64,000 bases of DNA from Diplolepis rosae (GCA_030998225.1 JAPYXD010000171.1:434001-498000); one strand, 5' to 3'. Numbered from the stretch's first letter, positions 45,514 through 57,232 are shown. Translations and numbers: made by a program. The notes: generated by a model from the sequence alone, not told the origin.

Positions 45514-46905
45514 CACAACAGTGACAGTGATAAATTCAAATCATGGCTTTTGCACGGACATTTTAGTGCGTTGGTACATTCTTTTTGTACCTCAGTTACA
45601 GCTCCCTTTTGTTGGGAAAGCATTACTGAACAACCATCTGTTCCAATTCCAACGCAGCAGTTCAAGGGTAGATACAATTTTTTCAATTTTTTTAGAATTA
45701 TTTGTTTAAGAGTCCTTCCTGTTAAAGAATATTCCTTTCCTCCCTCAGCTAATGCCGTTTTTGTTATTTGAGTATCTTCTTCATCGAAAATAATTTCTTC
45801 ATTCGAATCAGCCGTAGCAGTTCTGACATCGTGAAATGCATCGATGAAGCCCACAAAATCTTCTCTTATTTCTCGTGAATCATGAGTATATCTCAAAATC
45901 AGACTCACTTGCGATTTATGACTTATGTCAGTTGTCTCATCAAATAAAATTGAGTACAAACCGGATAATTTGACCCTATCCACAATTATCATTGTATTTT
46001 TTTCACCACAGTAATGTATAAGATCATTTTGAACGGTCTTACTGATATAAGTCGCTCGTGAGGAAGCAGTTTTCAAATGATTTTCAAGATCTTTATCTCC
46101 AGAGGCTACACGAAATGAAATTAGCTCTTTAAAATTGCCCTGATTCACAATACTCTGATTTTTTCATCAATTGTTAAATTGGGATTACCATCGTCCCTGT
46201 GGCCTCGTAAAGGAATATTCTGACGACCAAGAAAGATAATCGTTTCGATAATTGGAATCAGTCTTCGTCGGTTTTCCTGGATTTGAGTTAAAAGATTTTT
46301 GTCTACCTGACATATCACGCTGCGACCAGAGTCATGGTAGGATATGAGAAATTCCTTTGCAGCTTCCACGGCACTCTTATGATACAAGCGACTTTGGTGA
46401 ATTTCTAAATCACCTTTTTCTCCAGTCAGTTTTGAAAATGAAATTAAAGGCAAAGTGACTAATTTCGTTAATGGAGTTGCACCATATCTATCTTCACCAC
46501 ATGGTTTCGCAAACCAAGGGCAAAATTTACAGAAAAAACCCTGTTTGGATTGAGAGAAAACTAGCCATTTGTACTTTTCTAAATGTTGATGACCTGCGAA
46601 ACGCTTGATTTTCTTTTCACATTCAATATGTTCCGAAAATGGAAACTTAAAATCTTGTGATGGTTTCCAAGGTTTCTCCAAAAGTTGAAATTTAGTACAG
46701 TCACTGATTTTTTTGCCGATGTAGTTTCCAATATCATATTCAATGACTTCGTTCGAACATTCTCCATCAGACCGAGGACAGAACAATCTTTTTCAACTTC
46801 GAAAAAATTAATTTTGTTCACTGTCTCAACTTTCGAATTAGTAGATTCAGCTAACTCCACCACCATACTGTTTGCATTATCTGACTGAGAAGAATCTTCC
46901 ACCAT
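45514..46905 (-). pseudogene. hAT (DUF4371-type) transposase, N-terminal half
   Basis: From 46905 on minus: acidic N-terminus, then a TTF/BED-like zinc-finger region ([12 protein letters not shown] ... [17 protein letters not shown]), the hallmark RGHRDDGNP (46190-46220), and the DUF4371 core with FDETTDISHKSQVSLILRY (first catalytic Asp) and LTGRTLKQIILKKL, GIGTDGCSVM, KCPCKSHDLNLSLS. It ends abruptly near 45545. Frame changes lie near 46160 (six-T run) and around 46765-46790. The C-terminal half with ERGFS is missing. Motif style differs from the plus-strand hAT half, so I infer two distinct elements. Confidence 0.85.
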
Positions 46906-48659
46906 AACATGCTTTCTTATTGCAAATAACTCTTTAAGTGTTTGACTTCTATATCGTTTCTTGTTTACCGAACTTGCCTATCAGATTGGAAAGAAACTAT
47001 TATTATTTTTAAAAATTTGGGACAAAAATTCTACGCATGTATTTAATAAGTCCAATATCAAACCATATAATCAAAGTTTGAAGAAGATAATAACAAATTT
47101 CAAGTTTTAATCATGTAAAAAGCATTGATAAAATTTCTTAACAGTGAATTCACTTTTCAAATTTTTTGAACATCATTGTGATAAGTAATTTTTAATCTTC
47201 GAACAAATTTTTCCTTTTCTTAAAATACACTATTGGTGGCATAAAGAGAAAACTTTACTAAATTAAAATAAAATTGAAAATCAATGAAACACATTGAAAA
47301 TTAAAATACCTTTAAATATAGTCGAGTTTAAAATATAAAATTTAGAATATAGCCGACTTTCATCTGCTTTGGAATTATATAGCGTTACTTCGACTTCAAT
47401 TTGGGCTGAACGGAATTTATTTTTATTAAAATGTTGTCAATTTATATTCTACGTAGTGAATTAAATTGTTTTCAATTTCGAGGTCTCTTACGATATTAAA
47501 TACAATTGAGTTAACGTTGTTTTACTCTTTCGCAGAAATGATAATGATTCTTCAAGGAATAAAATCAGCCCTACAACACTAGGATTAAATAATAATTGAA
47601 GCTTTTACCTAAGAAGAAAGAAAAAACATAAAATTCTAAATAACATTGTTTTTAATTGAACAAGATAAGTAATCATATTAAATTATTTCTATTTAAACTC
47701 TCCTACAATAAGTGGGTTAAAAAATGCCTTATTTCGTGATATAATAGTTGAAGTGTTTTTGCAACACTTTTTTATATTATCAAATATTAAACTCCTTCGA
47801 AATTTAACATAATAGTTTCAGTTTGTGCTTATTATGTATAAACTTTTTATAGTTTCCGTGCCATCCTATCTCAGAGTAAAAAAATGTTTACTAAGTATTA
47901 TAAAAATGAATAAAAATTAAAGAAAGTTTAAAAATGTAAGCCAAGTGCAGGTCTAATACTGATATTTAACATATACACAATCCATAAACGTTCCTCACAA
48001 AATTAAAAAATGAGAAATACAAGTGCAGAACTTTTGCGTTTCAGATTTTGGTTTTAATTTGAATATAAAATGAATATTTATTTTTAATTACACGTATGCA
48101 TTTATTTGAAGATAACAACTATTATTCTACACTACCATAACATAAACTCCAACGAAATTCAATATTCAACTTAAAATCTCATATTGAAAAACATATAAAT
48201 ATAATAGCTTACCATTATTAAGAAGATTTTTTCCTTTTTTGTATTAAATATAAATAACGCATGTGTAACATAAAACGTAAATGTTGGGTTAAGCCGCGAT
48301 TGTTTTGTTTGTCAGCTGACAATTCCCTGACAAGGTTAAATGGCGATTCACAATGAGAATATATCGCCTGTACAAATTGAGCTTTTCATTAGCTCAGAGT
48401 ATTAGTTACAAATACGATTGGCACTCTTGTTGCTTGTAGGTGCCTGTGGATGAGACTTAAGACCATCTTTGTCAGAGTTGGAAATGTATTACATTCAAAA
48501 GTATACGTATTTACGTGATCCAAAATTTTGGATCACGATCATAAGTACTAATCGAAATAGGCAGATCAAAAATGTTATACAGTAAGCTTGGAAATCTGCC
48601 GACATAACGGCAGCACCACATTAGTGAATCTGTGTTTGCATCATAAAGTTATTCTCGAT
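46906..48659. other. AT-rich spacer
   Basis: No gene recognised. Could include hAT 5' flank. No TIR was identified. Confidence 0.4.
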
Positions 48660-49235
48660 CGAAGATGTCAGTTTTCGAGACAACATTTCGTTATTTGCGG
48701 GAAATTTAGATTTTCTGCTTTCATTTGAAGTAAACTCCGGTAAGGCTCATCGAATGCTTTTAAGTACTTACGGGGAGGCCTGCATAGCGGTGGAAAACAG
48801 AAACTCTTCGTAGATTTCGAATTGGAGGCATTACTTGCTGAAGACTCATGCCAAACGTAAGAAGAATTGGCAGAATCATTGGGAGTGACTGAACAAGCCA
48901 TTTCGAAACGTCTCAAAACCATGGGAATGATTCAGAAGCAAGGAAATTGGGTTCTGTGCGAGTTGAAGCCGAGAGATGTTAAACGGCGTTTCTTTGTTTT
49001 TCAGATCAGTGTGGTGTATTATAAGCTGTTAAAACCGAGTAAAACTATCACAGGGGATCGGTATCGCACGCAATTGATGCGTTTGAGCCGAGCATTGAAA
49101 GAGAAACGGCCACAACACCAAGAGAGACGCGAAAAAATGATCATCCACACTTATTGCTGCAGCCTTCTATCGAAAAACGGTGGAAGCAAAGCTGTAGCCC
49201 CAACAATAAAAACAATTTTACTCAAATTATCTTAA
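48660..49235 (+). pseudogene. mariner transposase remnant (internally deleted)
   Basis: Three-frame reading gives MSVFETTFRYLREI ... AHRMLLSTYGEA, then LAESLGVTEQAISKRLKTMG, MIQKQGNWVLCELKPRDVKR and, after a jump, VVYYKLLKPSKTITGDRYRT, LMRLSRALKEKRPQ. The segment with the first catalytic Asp is deleted between KPRDVKRRFF and VVYY. The second and third Asp regions are lost at the 3' end. Several frameshifts. TIRs were not found. Confidence 0.75.
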
Positions 49236-49519
49236 TTTTACTAAAGAGTAGGAAAAAAGTAGTATTCGCCCCCTGTTCGTATGTTAAAGCACGTATTTCA
49301 GGGGCCAACAAATATTTATCACCCATGTTTTACTATAAAGTATTCTTTTGATTGCTGTGTAGAAAATATATGTTGTTGATCAGAGTTTGAGTATTTTACG
49401 AGAAAAAGATGGCGGTGGCCCTCGTTGAAAAACATAGTACACAAATTTTTTGAGAATTAAAATATTTTTTTCTACCTCTTATCGTTTACGGAATTCATCT
49501 GGGATATTTTCCTAGGATT

Positions 49520-49650
49520 GCCCTAACAATCCTCACAACATTTATATTTTTCGTTGAAATTGGTTCAGTCGTTTCCAAGAAGAAGTGATGTTTCGAGTTT
49601 TGTATTTTCGGTAATAACTTCTAAAATAGTAATTCTTTAGAGCTGATACT
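49520..49650. repeat. Segment shared with the arms of the 26-29 kb inverted repeat
   Basis: CCTCACAACATTTATATTTT, GTTGAAATTGGTTC, AAGTGATGTTTCGA and TTTTCGGTAATAACTTCTAA match 29265-29370 closely. It marks another trace of that repeat family. Confidence 0.7.
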
Positions 49651-50857
49651 CTGCGTAAATTATTGTAACGTTAGTATACACTTACCACTGAAATATGAGT
49701 TTTGGCCACTCCACACCTCGAAAACGAAATGGTAACGTTAAAAAGGAACAAATTGATTACGCATTAGTAGCTCACAAACGCACCAACTTTACAACTAAGT
49801 TAATCGTACCTTGAAATTCATCTGTTCTGCATTGTATGCATGGCTATCTCTTGAGATGCAGGTTCTTACCCGGAACCTGTCAACCCTTTTTGTGAGCCCA
49901 ACTAATTTTATTAATACGAAAATACCTGGAAATAAAACTATTTAAATCAAAGCTTTGTTGGAAGCCAGTCACTTTGCTCGAAGTGACAAAGCCAATTCAA
50001 AATATAACGAGACTCGAAACACTAGTAACAAGCAATTCAAGGCGGGGCCAATAAAAGGTCACAACAGTTCATGGGTAAAGAATAAAAGAAAGCAGAATTT
50101 AATTAATAAGGAAATTTGGCATCACAGAATTTATCAAAATAAATAGACTCTATACAATTCAAGGTTATATAAAGAAAATTGCCAGAAAGACTAAAAGAAA
50201 GAAATTAAAATTGTACAAAACTCGGAACTTTCCGAGTCACCCGCGACAATATGGCGAATTTAAACTGAACTATCGCGTCACCACCAAAGAGAACGCGAAC
50301 CCAAATTGAATCTAACAATTAAATTTTAATCTCCACGAGAAAGAATGAAGCAACTAAATAAAAATATAATTCGAGAAAAGAACACTCGCGAATTTTAAAG
50401 AGAGAGAGGAGAAGTGGTCTTGGCAGGTTTGATGGATGCCATAAGGTGTTACTGACAGTTATACGATGTCCGGTGTTTCCGGACCACTTGCTAAAAGAAA
50501 ATTAGGTAAAACCACTTACGCTACCTGTATCACGTCTCCCAACTCCGGAACGAATCGTAAAATAAACTCTCCCTCCATGGCGGCGTTAAAAATCCTTAAA
50601 TATCTTCTCTGGGGTAAACAATTCCGAAACTTTGGCACTGCCCGTTAGCAGTCGCAGGACGAGAGTGAATCAGATACAGTGTTAAATCACATAAATTCAG
50701 TATCTCTAATGTCTGTAATACTAAATATAAAGTCCTGAGGTCAGTATGCCCCAGACTGAATCTTCCAGGTCACGTGGTTACAGCTGGTCGTCCTGTTCAT
50801 CATGGCGCCGGTAATAGATCCGTTGAGACTCGATAAGTATCGATAGTCGACCAGGCC
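49651..50857. other. Spacer, nothing recognised
   Basis: More balanced base composition than average, with a purine-rich stretch at about 50390-50420. Frames at 49955-50146 and 50466-50648 show no known motif. Confidence 0.35.
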
Positions 50858-51086
50858 GATTGAAAAAAAAATTCCAGGTTTCGCAATCACCGATATATGG
50901 CGGGAAAATATGATAGGACGTCAAATTTGTTTTTTCATTCTTATTTCTAATGAACGAGGTATAATATGAACAATAATCATTATGCCTCGTTCATCAGAAA
51001 TAAGAATGGAATAACAAATTTGACGTCCTATCATTTTTTTCCGCCATATATCGCTCATTGCGAAACCTGCAATTTTTTTTTCAATC
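50858..51086. mobile_element. 229-bp palindromic MITE
   Basis: GATTGAAAAAAAAATTCCAGG at the left mirrors the right end. Arms of about 110 bp share CGATATATGGCGG, GATAGGACGTCAAATTTG and TTCTTATTTCTGATGAACGAGG with a short centre. Confidence 0.8.
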
Positions 51087-52084
51087 TGCGATATCTCCGG
51101 TTAGAAAAATTAAAATAATACATGTAAATAGTGAAATGGAAAGCTAAAAAGTGGCTCTTTTTGATCGTTTTCTCATAATTAAAAAATAATAAAAATTCGC
51201 GAAGTCATGGAGCTCAAATATAACGAAAATTCGTGTTTTTCAAACTTTTAGGTTTGGATTATTCGAAAATCTAACGTGGTGGAGCAATTGAGCACCTGGA
51301 TTCTAAAACTCGCCGCGCTCTCGGAAACAGGTAAAAGTATTGTCCACTGGGTCAAAATGAAGGTTTGAAAAAAATGTTTTTTAATAAAAAAAATAAATAT
51401 ATATTTGAGTAGAGCATGTTCAGCCCCATATTTTTCCTGAGTGAAATGTTTTTATCCGTTCATTATTTTCTTCAATAAAAAATAAAAACACAAAATTTTT
51501 CCTTCGAGAAAAAGTGGTTTTTTAAACATTTAACTCGTCATTTCTCAGAAAAAAATGTATGAAATGATTTGAGACTTCCAGGACTTATGTAAAACATACC
51601 ACTGAAGCCGGTAAGATCCTTTAAATAAATAAAATATGCCATTGTTTATAGATATTTAATAACAAATTGATGCGCACCGTATTTCGTGTTTTTCTAACTT
51701 CGCCGACAAAAAGTATCTGGGGAAGTTTAACCTACAAAAAAGTTCCAGCGAGAAAGTTGTTCCCATATGTACAAAGAAATTTTTCTGAAAATTTGAGATT
51801 ATTCGGATGAAAACTACAGGAGTTCTATGGATTATTATTAAAAACTTCTCGGCAGCCGCATCTCGCCTCGGGCATCGAGCACGTGCCAAAGTGCAAGTTG
51901 CCGGTCGCATCTCCTTTTTTCAATGTTTCTATTTACAGGATCGTTACCTAGCGTGTAATTTAACAAAACAGTAAAACCCGCTTCATAGCCAATTTCGAAA
52001 AAGAAAATCTTTTTAAAAAATCCTGGTATCTCTTATCCTTTGCTATGTTAACGATTCACAATGGATCTGTTAGGATAGTGGTAG

Positions 52085-52150
52085 TGCTCCAGCTTTGTAA
52101 TTATTCGAAGTTGCGTGCTTGATACTCGTTGACTGCATTATTTTTTTTTT
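52085..52150 (+). other. tRNA-like / SINE-like segment in element B
   Basis: GGATAGTGGTAGTGCTCCAG resembles a D-arm/A-box region, and GAAGTTGCGTGCTTGATACTC resembles a degenerate T-arm. A T-rich tail follows. A shortened inverted relative (GAGCACGCAACCTTCCACC) lies at about 52733-52755, across the MITE. The anticodon stem does not pair, so it is not a functional tRNA. Confidence 0.3.
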
Positions 52151-52301
52151 TATTTTATTTATTAAAATGTTTATTACTTCACTTCTCTGATAAAAGTTTT
52201 TAGAATTATGCAAATATAATACTTTTTAACACTAATTTTTTATTTTAAATTCGCTTTTTCGACTATTTTATTACCTTTTCGCAAAAAATCTTTTCTCCTA
52301 C

Positions 52302-52643
52302 TACACTGATAGAAAGGAATGGCTGTTACAACGATATTTATGATTAATTTAACCTTACCTTATTGCTGGCATAGATACAGCCATATGAGATTTGTATTTT
52401 AACCATCCGAATATAACTGAATAAATATGAACGAATCAACCATATTATTGGTTGCTATGGAAAAATGTATTGTTAGCCTTCCCATATTATATTTCTGATT
52501 CGACCAGTTTCACTTACAATATTTTGATTTCTGTATTAAACATCCTGCGTTGTTCAGAGAGAAATATTATTTTATAAATACAATTATAAATTCCCAGCCT
52601 GCAACCGAATGGCTAAAACTCCCGAACCATTTCTATCAGTGTA
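52302..52643. mobile_element. 342-bp MITE inside element B
   Basis: TACACTGATAGAAA at the left and TTTCTATCAGTGTA at the right are exact complements. The right half matches 3060-3126. No coding. Confidence 0.75.
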
Positions 52644-52832
52644 AAATTATTCATTCTGTTTTTGTAATATTTTGTAATATTTGTATATCAATAAATATTT
52701 TTAAAAATAAAACAAAAAATAAAATGCAGTCATCGAGCACGCAACCTTCCACCTGAAAGGCTTTTTTTAATCGAACCTTGTAAGGGTTATTAATAAAGTA
52801 ACGTTGATTCAAAATTCAACAAGAATTATATA

Positions 52833-52838
52833 TTTATT
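52833..52838 (-). terminator. Possible polyadenylation signal of the element B gene
   Basis: AATAAA on minus, about 140 bp after the stop codon at 52979. It fits a pol II transcript end inside the element. Confidence 0.4.
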
Positions 52839-52978
52839 TCTCGTTTCTACAATAATTTTTTTTGCATTGCTTACTTTCTAAACTGGAATCCGAACATTCC
52901 TCTTAGTGTATCACTGAAATACTAACACATTTGGCTTTTTTAATACAATATCGTGTACATTATCCTGTATTTTTATTT

Positions 52979-53626
52979 CTATGTTTTCTTAACACCCTTC
53001 TTTGCGCGTTTTTTCACGGTTTTTTTTACAGATGTCTTTTTTAGTGACGATGTTTGACACTTTTGTTTCACAATAGAGCATTCTGTTTCATTTTCTTTTT
53101 CAACTATACCTGCGTTTTTACTACCTTTTTTGGATGTTTTTATTGACTTTTCTTTGATTGAGGCATTTTCTATCAAATTTTCAAAAAAAGTTTTACCTTC
53201 AGGGCTCAAATATCGAAGTAACTTTCTCACATCATTCAATTTTTCAGGGCTTATTCCTACTGAGCTTGCCAACGGTGTTTTCAATAAATCGTTGAAATCA
53301 ATTTTCGTTTCAATATTATGAACTATGGATTCTTCATCATAACAATAATACATTGCAACGTCACCGTTTCCAAAGTAACTGATTTTTATAGCATCTCGGA
53401 TTCGCAAATCTTTTGGCAAGACAATCTGTTTGGGAATGAGTGTTTCAAAATCGCGTACAGTGTATTCAGTTTCATTAATTATTGTGAAAGGTGGATTTCT
53501 AGAGGTTCTGATAATTTTGTAATAATCTTCATCTGTTTCGATTGTTTCAACATTTTTCTTTTGTCGTCCATAAATTCCGAAATTTTGATCACAAGAGCAA
53601 TAAGAGTGACGTAACAACAATTTCAA
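52979..53626 (-). CDS. Element B protein, main ORF (unknown function, Lys-rich tail)
   Basis: A 215-residue frame. Conserved with element A: TSRNPPFTI, TVRDFETLIPKQIVLP, ISYFGNGDVAMYYCYDEES, SVGISPEKLNDVRKLLRYLS and PEGKTFFENLIENAS. The last 60 residues are very basic (KTSKKGSKN ... KKTVKKRAKKGVKK), suggesting nucleic-acid binding or nuclear import. No DDE core, membrane segment or signal peptide. The ATG at 53626 may not be the real start: an upstream exon (53841-53746) and 3' splice site (exon from 53675) fit the gene, but the spliced frame reaches a stop near 53600, so a frameshift or an unseen splice is implied. I do not recognise the family by name. Confidence 0.65.
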   Translation of the reverse strand: MKLLLRHSYCSCDQNFGIYGRQKKNVETIETDEDYYKIIRTSRNPPFTIINETEYTVRDFETLIPKQIVLPKDLRIRDAIKISYFGNGDVAMYYCYDEESIVHNIETKIDFNDLLKTPLASSVGISPEKLNDVRKLLRYLSPEGKTFFENLIENASIKEKSIKTSKKGSKNAGIVEKENETECSIVKQKCQTSSLKKTSVKKTVKKRAKKGVKKT

Positions 53627-53745
53627 AATTTTTGGCAGGTACAGTTTTCCCAGAATGTGATATGTACTCCTTTCCCTAATAATAGAATATGTATTTATAA
53701 CAAACAGTTAAAAATAAAAACAATTCCAACAATAGAAACGCTCAC

Positions 53746-53841
53746 CTCGTTTTTGGCTTTTTTAATAATATTCTTTTTGTAAGAACTTTCATTTCTAGTT
53801 CTTTTTTTACCATAAAACTCTTTATCATTTTTATCACACAT
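53746..53841 (-). CDS. Element B gene, probable first exon
   Basis: It starts at ATG 53841 (MCDKNDKEFYGKKRTRNESS...), continues basic, and ends at a strong donor ACGAG|GTGAGC. A 70-bp intron (53745-53676) ends ATTATTAG|GG. Across the junction the frame reads KNEGKEYISHSGKTVPAKN, a segment reminiscent of the GKEY...GK.VP.K motif at the start of many insect transposon-associated proteins. After that the frame closes, out of phase with the 53626-52979 ORF. Confidence 0.55.
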
Positions 53842-53954
53842 CGTAAATAATTTATAAATAAAACATCTAAAACAACCGGACAAATGATTGCAAAAATACT
53901 GCGAAACGAATACAATTTGTAGGAGCCGAAAAAAACATGAATCTTCAAAATAAT

Positions 53955-53962
53955 GCTTTTAT
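53955..53962 (-). promoter_or_regulatory. TATA box of the element B gene
   Basis: TATAAAAG on minus, about 115 bp upstream of the ATG at 53841 and 57 bp inside the inner edge of the right TIR. It fits an internal pol II promoter. Confidence 0.55.
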
Positions 53963-54649
53963 ACTCTCTGCTTCTTTAAAAGTGTCCTTGAATGTATGTA
54001 AACAAAAACATCAAAACAAAAGAGATGCGACCGGCAACTTGCACTTTGGCACGTGCTCGATGCCCGAGGCGAGATGCGGCTGCCGAGAAGTTTTTAATAA
54101 TAATCCATAGAACTCCTGTAGTTTTCATCCGAATAATCTCAAATTTTCAGAAAAATTTCTTTGTACATATGGGAACAACTTTCTAGCTGGAACTTTTTTG
54201 TAGGTTAAACTTCCCCAGATACTTTTTGTCGGCGAAGTTAGAAAAACACGAAATACGGTGCGCATCAATTTGTTATTAAATATCTATAAACAATTGCATA
54301 TTTTATTTATTTAAAGGATCTTACTGGCTTGAGTGGTATGTTTTACATAAGTCCTGAAAGTCTCAAATCATTTCATACATTTTTTGCTGAGAAATGACGA
54401 GTTAAATGTTTAAAAAACCACTTTTTCTCGAAGGAAAAATTTTGTGTTTTTATTTTTTATTGAAGAAAATAATGAACGGATAAACAAATTTCACTTAGGA
54501 AAAATATGGGGCTGAACATGCTCTACTCGAATATATATTTATTTTTTTTATTAAAAAACATTTTTTTCAAACCTTCATTTTGACCCAGTGGACAATACTT
54601 TTACCTGTTTCCGAGAGCGCGGCGAGTTTTAGAATCCAGGTGCTCAATT

Positions 54650-55300
54650 CTGAGTTCGGATTCGGTTTCTGCGCCCAAAATTACTTCGGAAATTTACCTC
54701 AGCTACTCCATAACAAAACCATGTAGACCTGTGTTATCAACAGATTATTGAACACATAATTCGAGACTATTATATAGTTGAGTTAGTGAACGAGTTGGAA
54801 AGGAAGCCTCGATTTTTAAATTCTTCAACTGAATCTAAGCAGCCATACTTCTTCTTGTGACAAATTCTAATTAGAAATTAAGCATCAGTGTCTCATAGAA
54901 CTCAAGTCCGAAGTTTCCCCTTTTTTCTGTATTTTTAAATTACTGGAAATTTTGTATTCAAATCACAACCGTTCCTAAACTACTTAAGCCTACTATTGTA
55001 AAACCTAGTCTATTGTCCATTTACGTTTCATAGTTGCTCTCTTCTACGGCTTCTCACTTCGGATCTTTCCACTATCCTAATCCAAACCCTATCATAAAAT
55101 GTCTCATTGCTTCAGCCTCCAGATGTCAGTCCCTCTGTATAATTACCTGGTACTTTCTCTTGAATCCGTATCCTGCGTTTTTTTCTTCTGATTTTGAAAC
55201 ATGCCGTTGATTTTCAAGAGGACAACACGCTCCTTTTCGAAAAACTGGAAAATCAGTCTCTGTCGATCCGTTAACTAGATCATACAATTGAAGCTGTCTA
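54650..55300. other. Spacer
   Basis: No supported feature. Confidence 0.4.
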
Positions 55301-56422
55301 TTGGGTTGTCAACAAAGTCATTTCGTTTCTTTTCATGATTTTCGCAGCAAGTTTATTAATACAAATAACAAGCATTAATGAATTATGTATTGACCATTTG
55401 CCATCTTTCAGTCAGCTTCATAATTCCGCTTTCGTAGAAAGTTTGGTTCTTAGAGGCAAAAAACTGAATCAACTCATTTTTGACAGCCTCATTTGAATCG
55501 AATGTATTTCCCTTCGAATGGTTTTAAAGCGAACGGAATAAATGATAATCGGATGGTGCAAGGTCAGGGCTATATGGTGGATGAGGCATCACTTCTCAGC
55601 CTAACTCCAATAATTTTTTGCGAGTGACCAAAGATGTATGTGGTCTGGCGTTATTTTGGTGCAAGATGACGCCTTTCAGAGTTGCCACTTCTGGCCGCTT
55701 TTCCTTGATTTCTTGGTCCAATTTCATTAGCTGGCGACAGTAGACATTCGAATGAATAGTTTGGTTCCTTGGGAGTAGCTCGAAATAAACAATACCTTTG
55801 AAATGCCACCAAACACTCAGCATAACCTCCTTTTGATGAATATCGGCTTTTGATGCCGATTGTGCAGGGTCAACTCGCTTGCTCATGATTTTTTCGCATG
55901 ACGTTATCGTAAACAACCCATTTTTCATCACACGTTATGTTTCGTTTAAAAAATGGATCGGTTTCGTTACGTTTTAGCAGTGAATCACAAATGGAAATTC
56001 GTTTGGTAATTTAAATTTCGTTCAATTTTTGAGGAACCCAAATATCGAGCTTATTAACGTAACCAAGTAATTTAAAATGTCTTTCAACGCATGTATGCGA
56101 TATGTTAAGCTTCTCTGCGATCTCTCGTATCGTACTACGCCGGTTATTTTCTATCATTGCTTTTATTTTGTCATCAACTTTTTACCTTTTCGGAAGTAAT
56201 AAAGTAAAATGTGATGAAAATGACCGTCTGAAATCTCCATTTCAAATCAATGCAAAACAATAAATAAGCAACAGAACGTGAAACTTTTTTTTTACTGAAT
56301 AATCTATGAAGCGTCAGCTGTCAAATACCATTACGGTCTGAAGTTTGCATTGGAGAAGAACGACTACGATTGACTAAAGTCATCTAGCGGAAAAAAGCGG
56401 AATGAATTTGTTGCCAATCCAA
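55301..56422 (-). mobile_element. mariner (1,122 bp, deleted)
   Basis: TIRs TTGGGTTGTCAACAAAGTC (55301) and reverse complement TTGGATTGGCAACAAATTC (to 56422) are flanked by TA (55299-55300; 56423-56424). It is the same lineage as the split copy at 9421-11421. Confidence 0.85.
55385..56240 (-). pseudogene. mariner transposase (broken; second Asp changed)
   Basis: On minus from about 56240: MEISDGHFHHILLYYF, a deletion, the HTH (AMIENNRRSTIREIAEKLN), then the core with ITCDEKWVVYDNV (first Asp present), VWWHFKGIVYFELLPRNQTI, ILHQNNARPHTSL (Asn where the second catalytic Asp is expected) and PPYSPDLAPSDYHLFRSL (third Asp). Part of the N-terminal linker is deleted near 56180, and stops or shifts lie near 55935 and 55500. 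Confidence 0.8.
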
Positions 56423-56424
56423 TA

Positions 56425-56811
56425 TTATACAGTTGCTAGTATCTAATAATCTATGTACACCTTTATACACATAATAGTTCAGTAAACTTAAATATAACTT
56501 ACAATGTTTAGATTACTTTTGCAGGTAAAATTTATTTACCAGTTACAACAAAACATTTCGGTCATTCGAACGTTGGATATGTTACCACGTGTAATAATAA
56601 TTTGAATCGCGTTGTGTAATATATTGTGTTTGTTACGTTCACCAGTGTTAACAACGAAATAATATTCATCATTGGACTACAAACACAAGCCAGTGCAATA
56701 ACAGTGAAAGAGTGAAAAGTGCATTTCATGCAATTATTGTAGAAGTCTTGCAGTAACTATCAGAGACTCTATCCCAGGCTCAGAGTTGAGTAATCGAAGC
56801 CGTATTCCAAT
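56425..56811. other. Spacer
   Basis: Nothing recognised. Confidence 0.4.
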
Positions 56812-56970
56812 TTGAGTGGCTGTGGTCCATGCATCTACAAGCTCCAGTTCAAGTGTCTGTGGTCCACTCATTTACAAGTTCCACATCAAGTGTCTGTGGT
56901 CCACTCATCTACAAGCTCCAGTTCCAGTTCGAGTGTCTAATGTTCCACTCAGATATCAATTCCAGTTGTG
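56812..56970. repeat. About 37-bp tandem repeat, four units
   Basis: TGTGGTCCACTCATCTACAA plus GCTCCA (with variants) begins near 56821, 56857 and 56895, with a diverged fourth unit near 56933. The 56829-57110 frame is a product of this array. Confidence 0.8.
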
Positions 56971-57214
56971 TGGCTGTATCCAACCCACCCATTAATTACA
57001 CTTCGAGTGAGTGTGTTCCAGTTTGTTCAGCAGTTAAAAGTGTGGCTACTTTCATTGCCTGTGATGCTGCACCCACACTATTAAAAAAACAACTTTTTTC
57101 AGAGTTCTGAGTTCCTTTTGAATAGTTCTAATGTTCCTGATAGTTTTTAAAAATAGTTCCGGGGTTTACATGCCTCAAAAAATCAGATTTTCAATATGGG
57201 AGGCTAAGTTCACG

Positions 57215-57232
57215 CCCCCCCCCCCCCCCCCC
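57215..57232. repeat. Poly-C run (18 C)
   Basis: Uninterrupted C run on this strand, unusual in the AT-rich setting. Another of 15 C is at 57545-57559. Confidence 0.95.

Larger units (their letters stand above)
51290..54645 (-). mobile_element. Element B: long-TIR transposon carrying a spliced gene
   Basis: TIRs of about 627 bp (51290-51917; 54019-54645) are nearly identical. Tips read GAGCACCTGGATTC, with AATT directly outside both (51286-51289; 54646-54649). The 2.1-kb interior holds a minus-strand gene with a TATA box, small intron, ORF and polyadenylation signal, plus a 340-bp MITE. No DDE transposase. Same architecture and homologous protein as element A. Confidence 0.85.
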
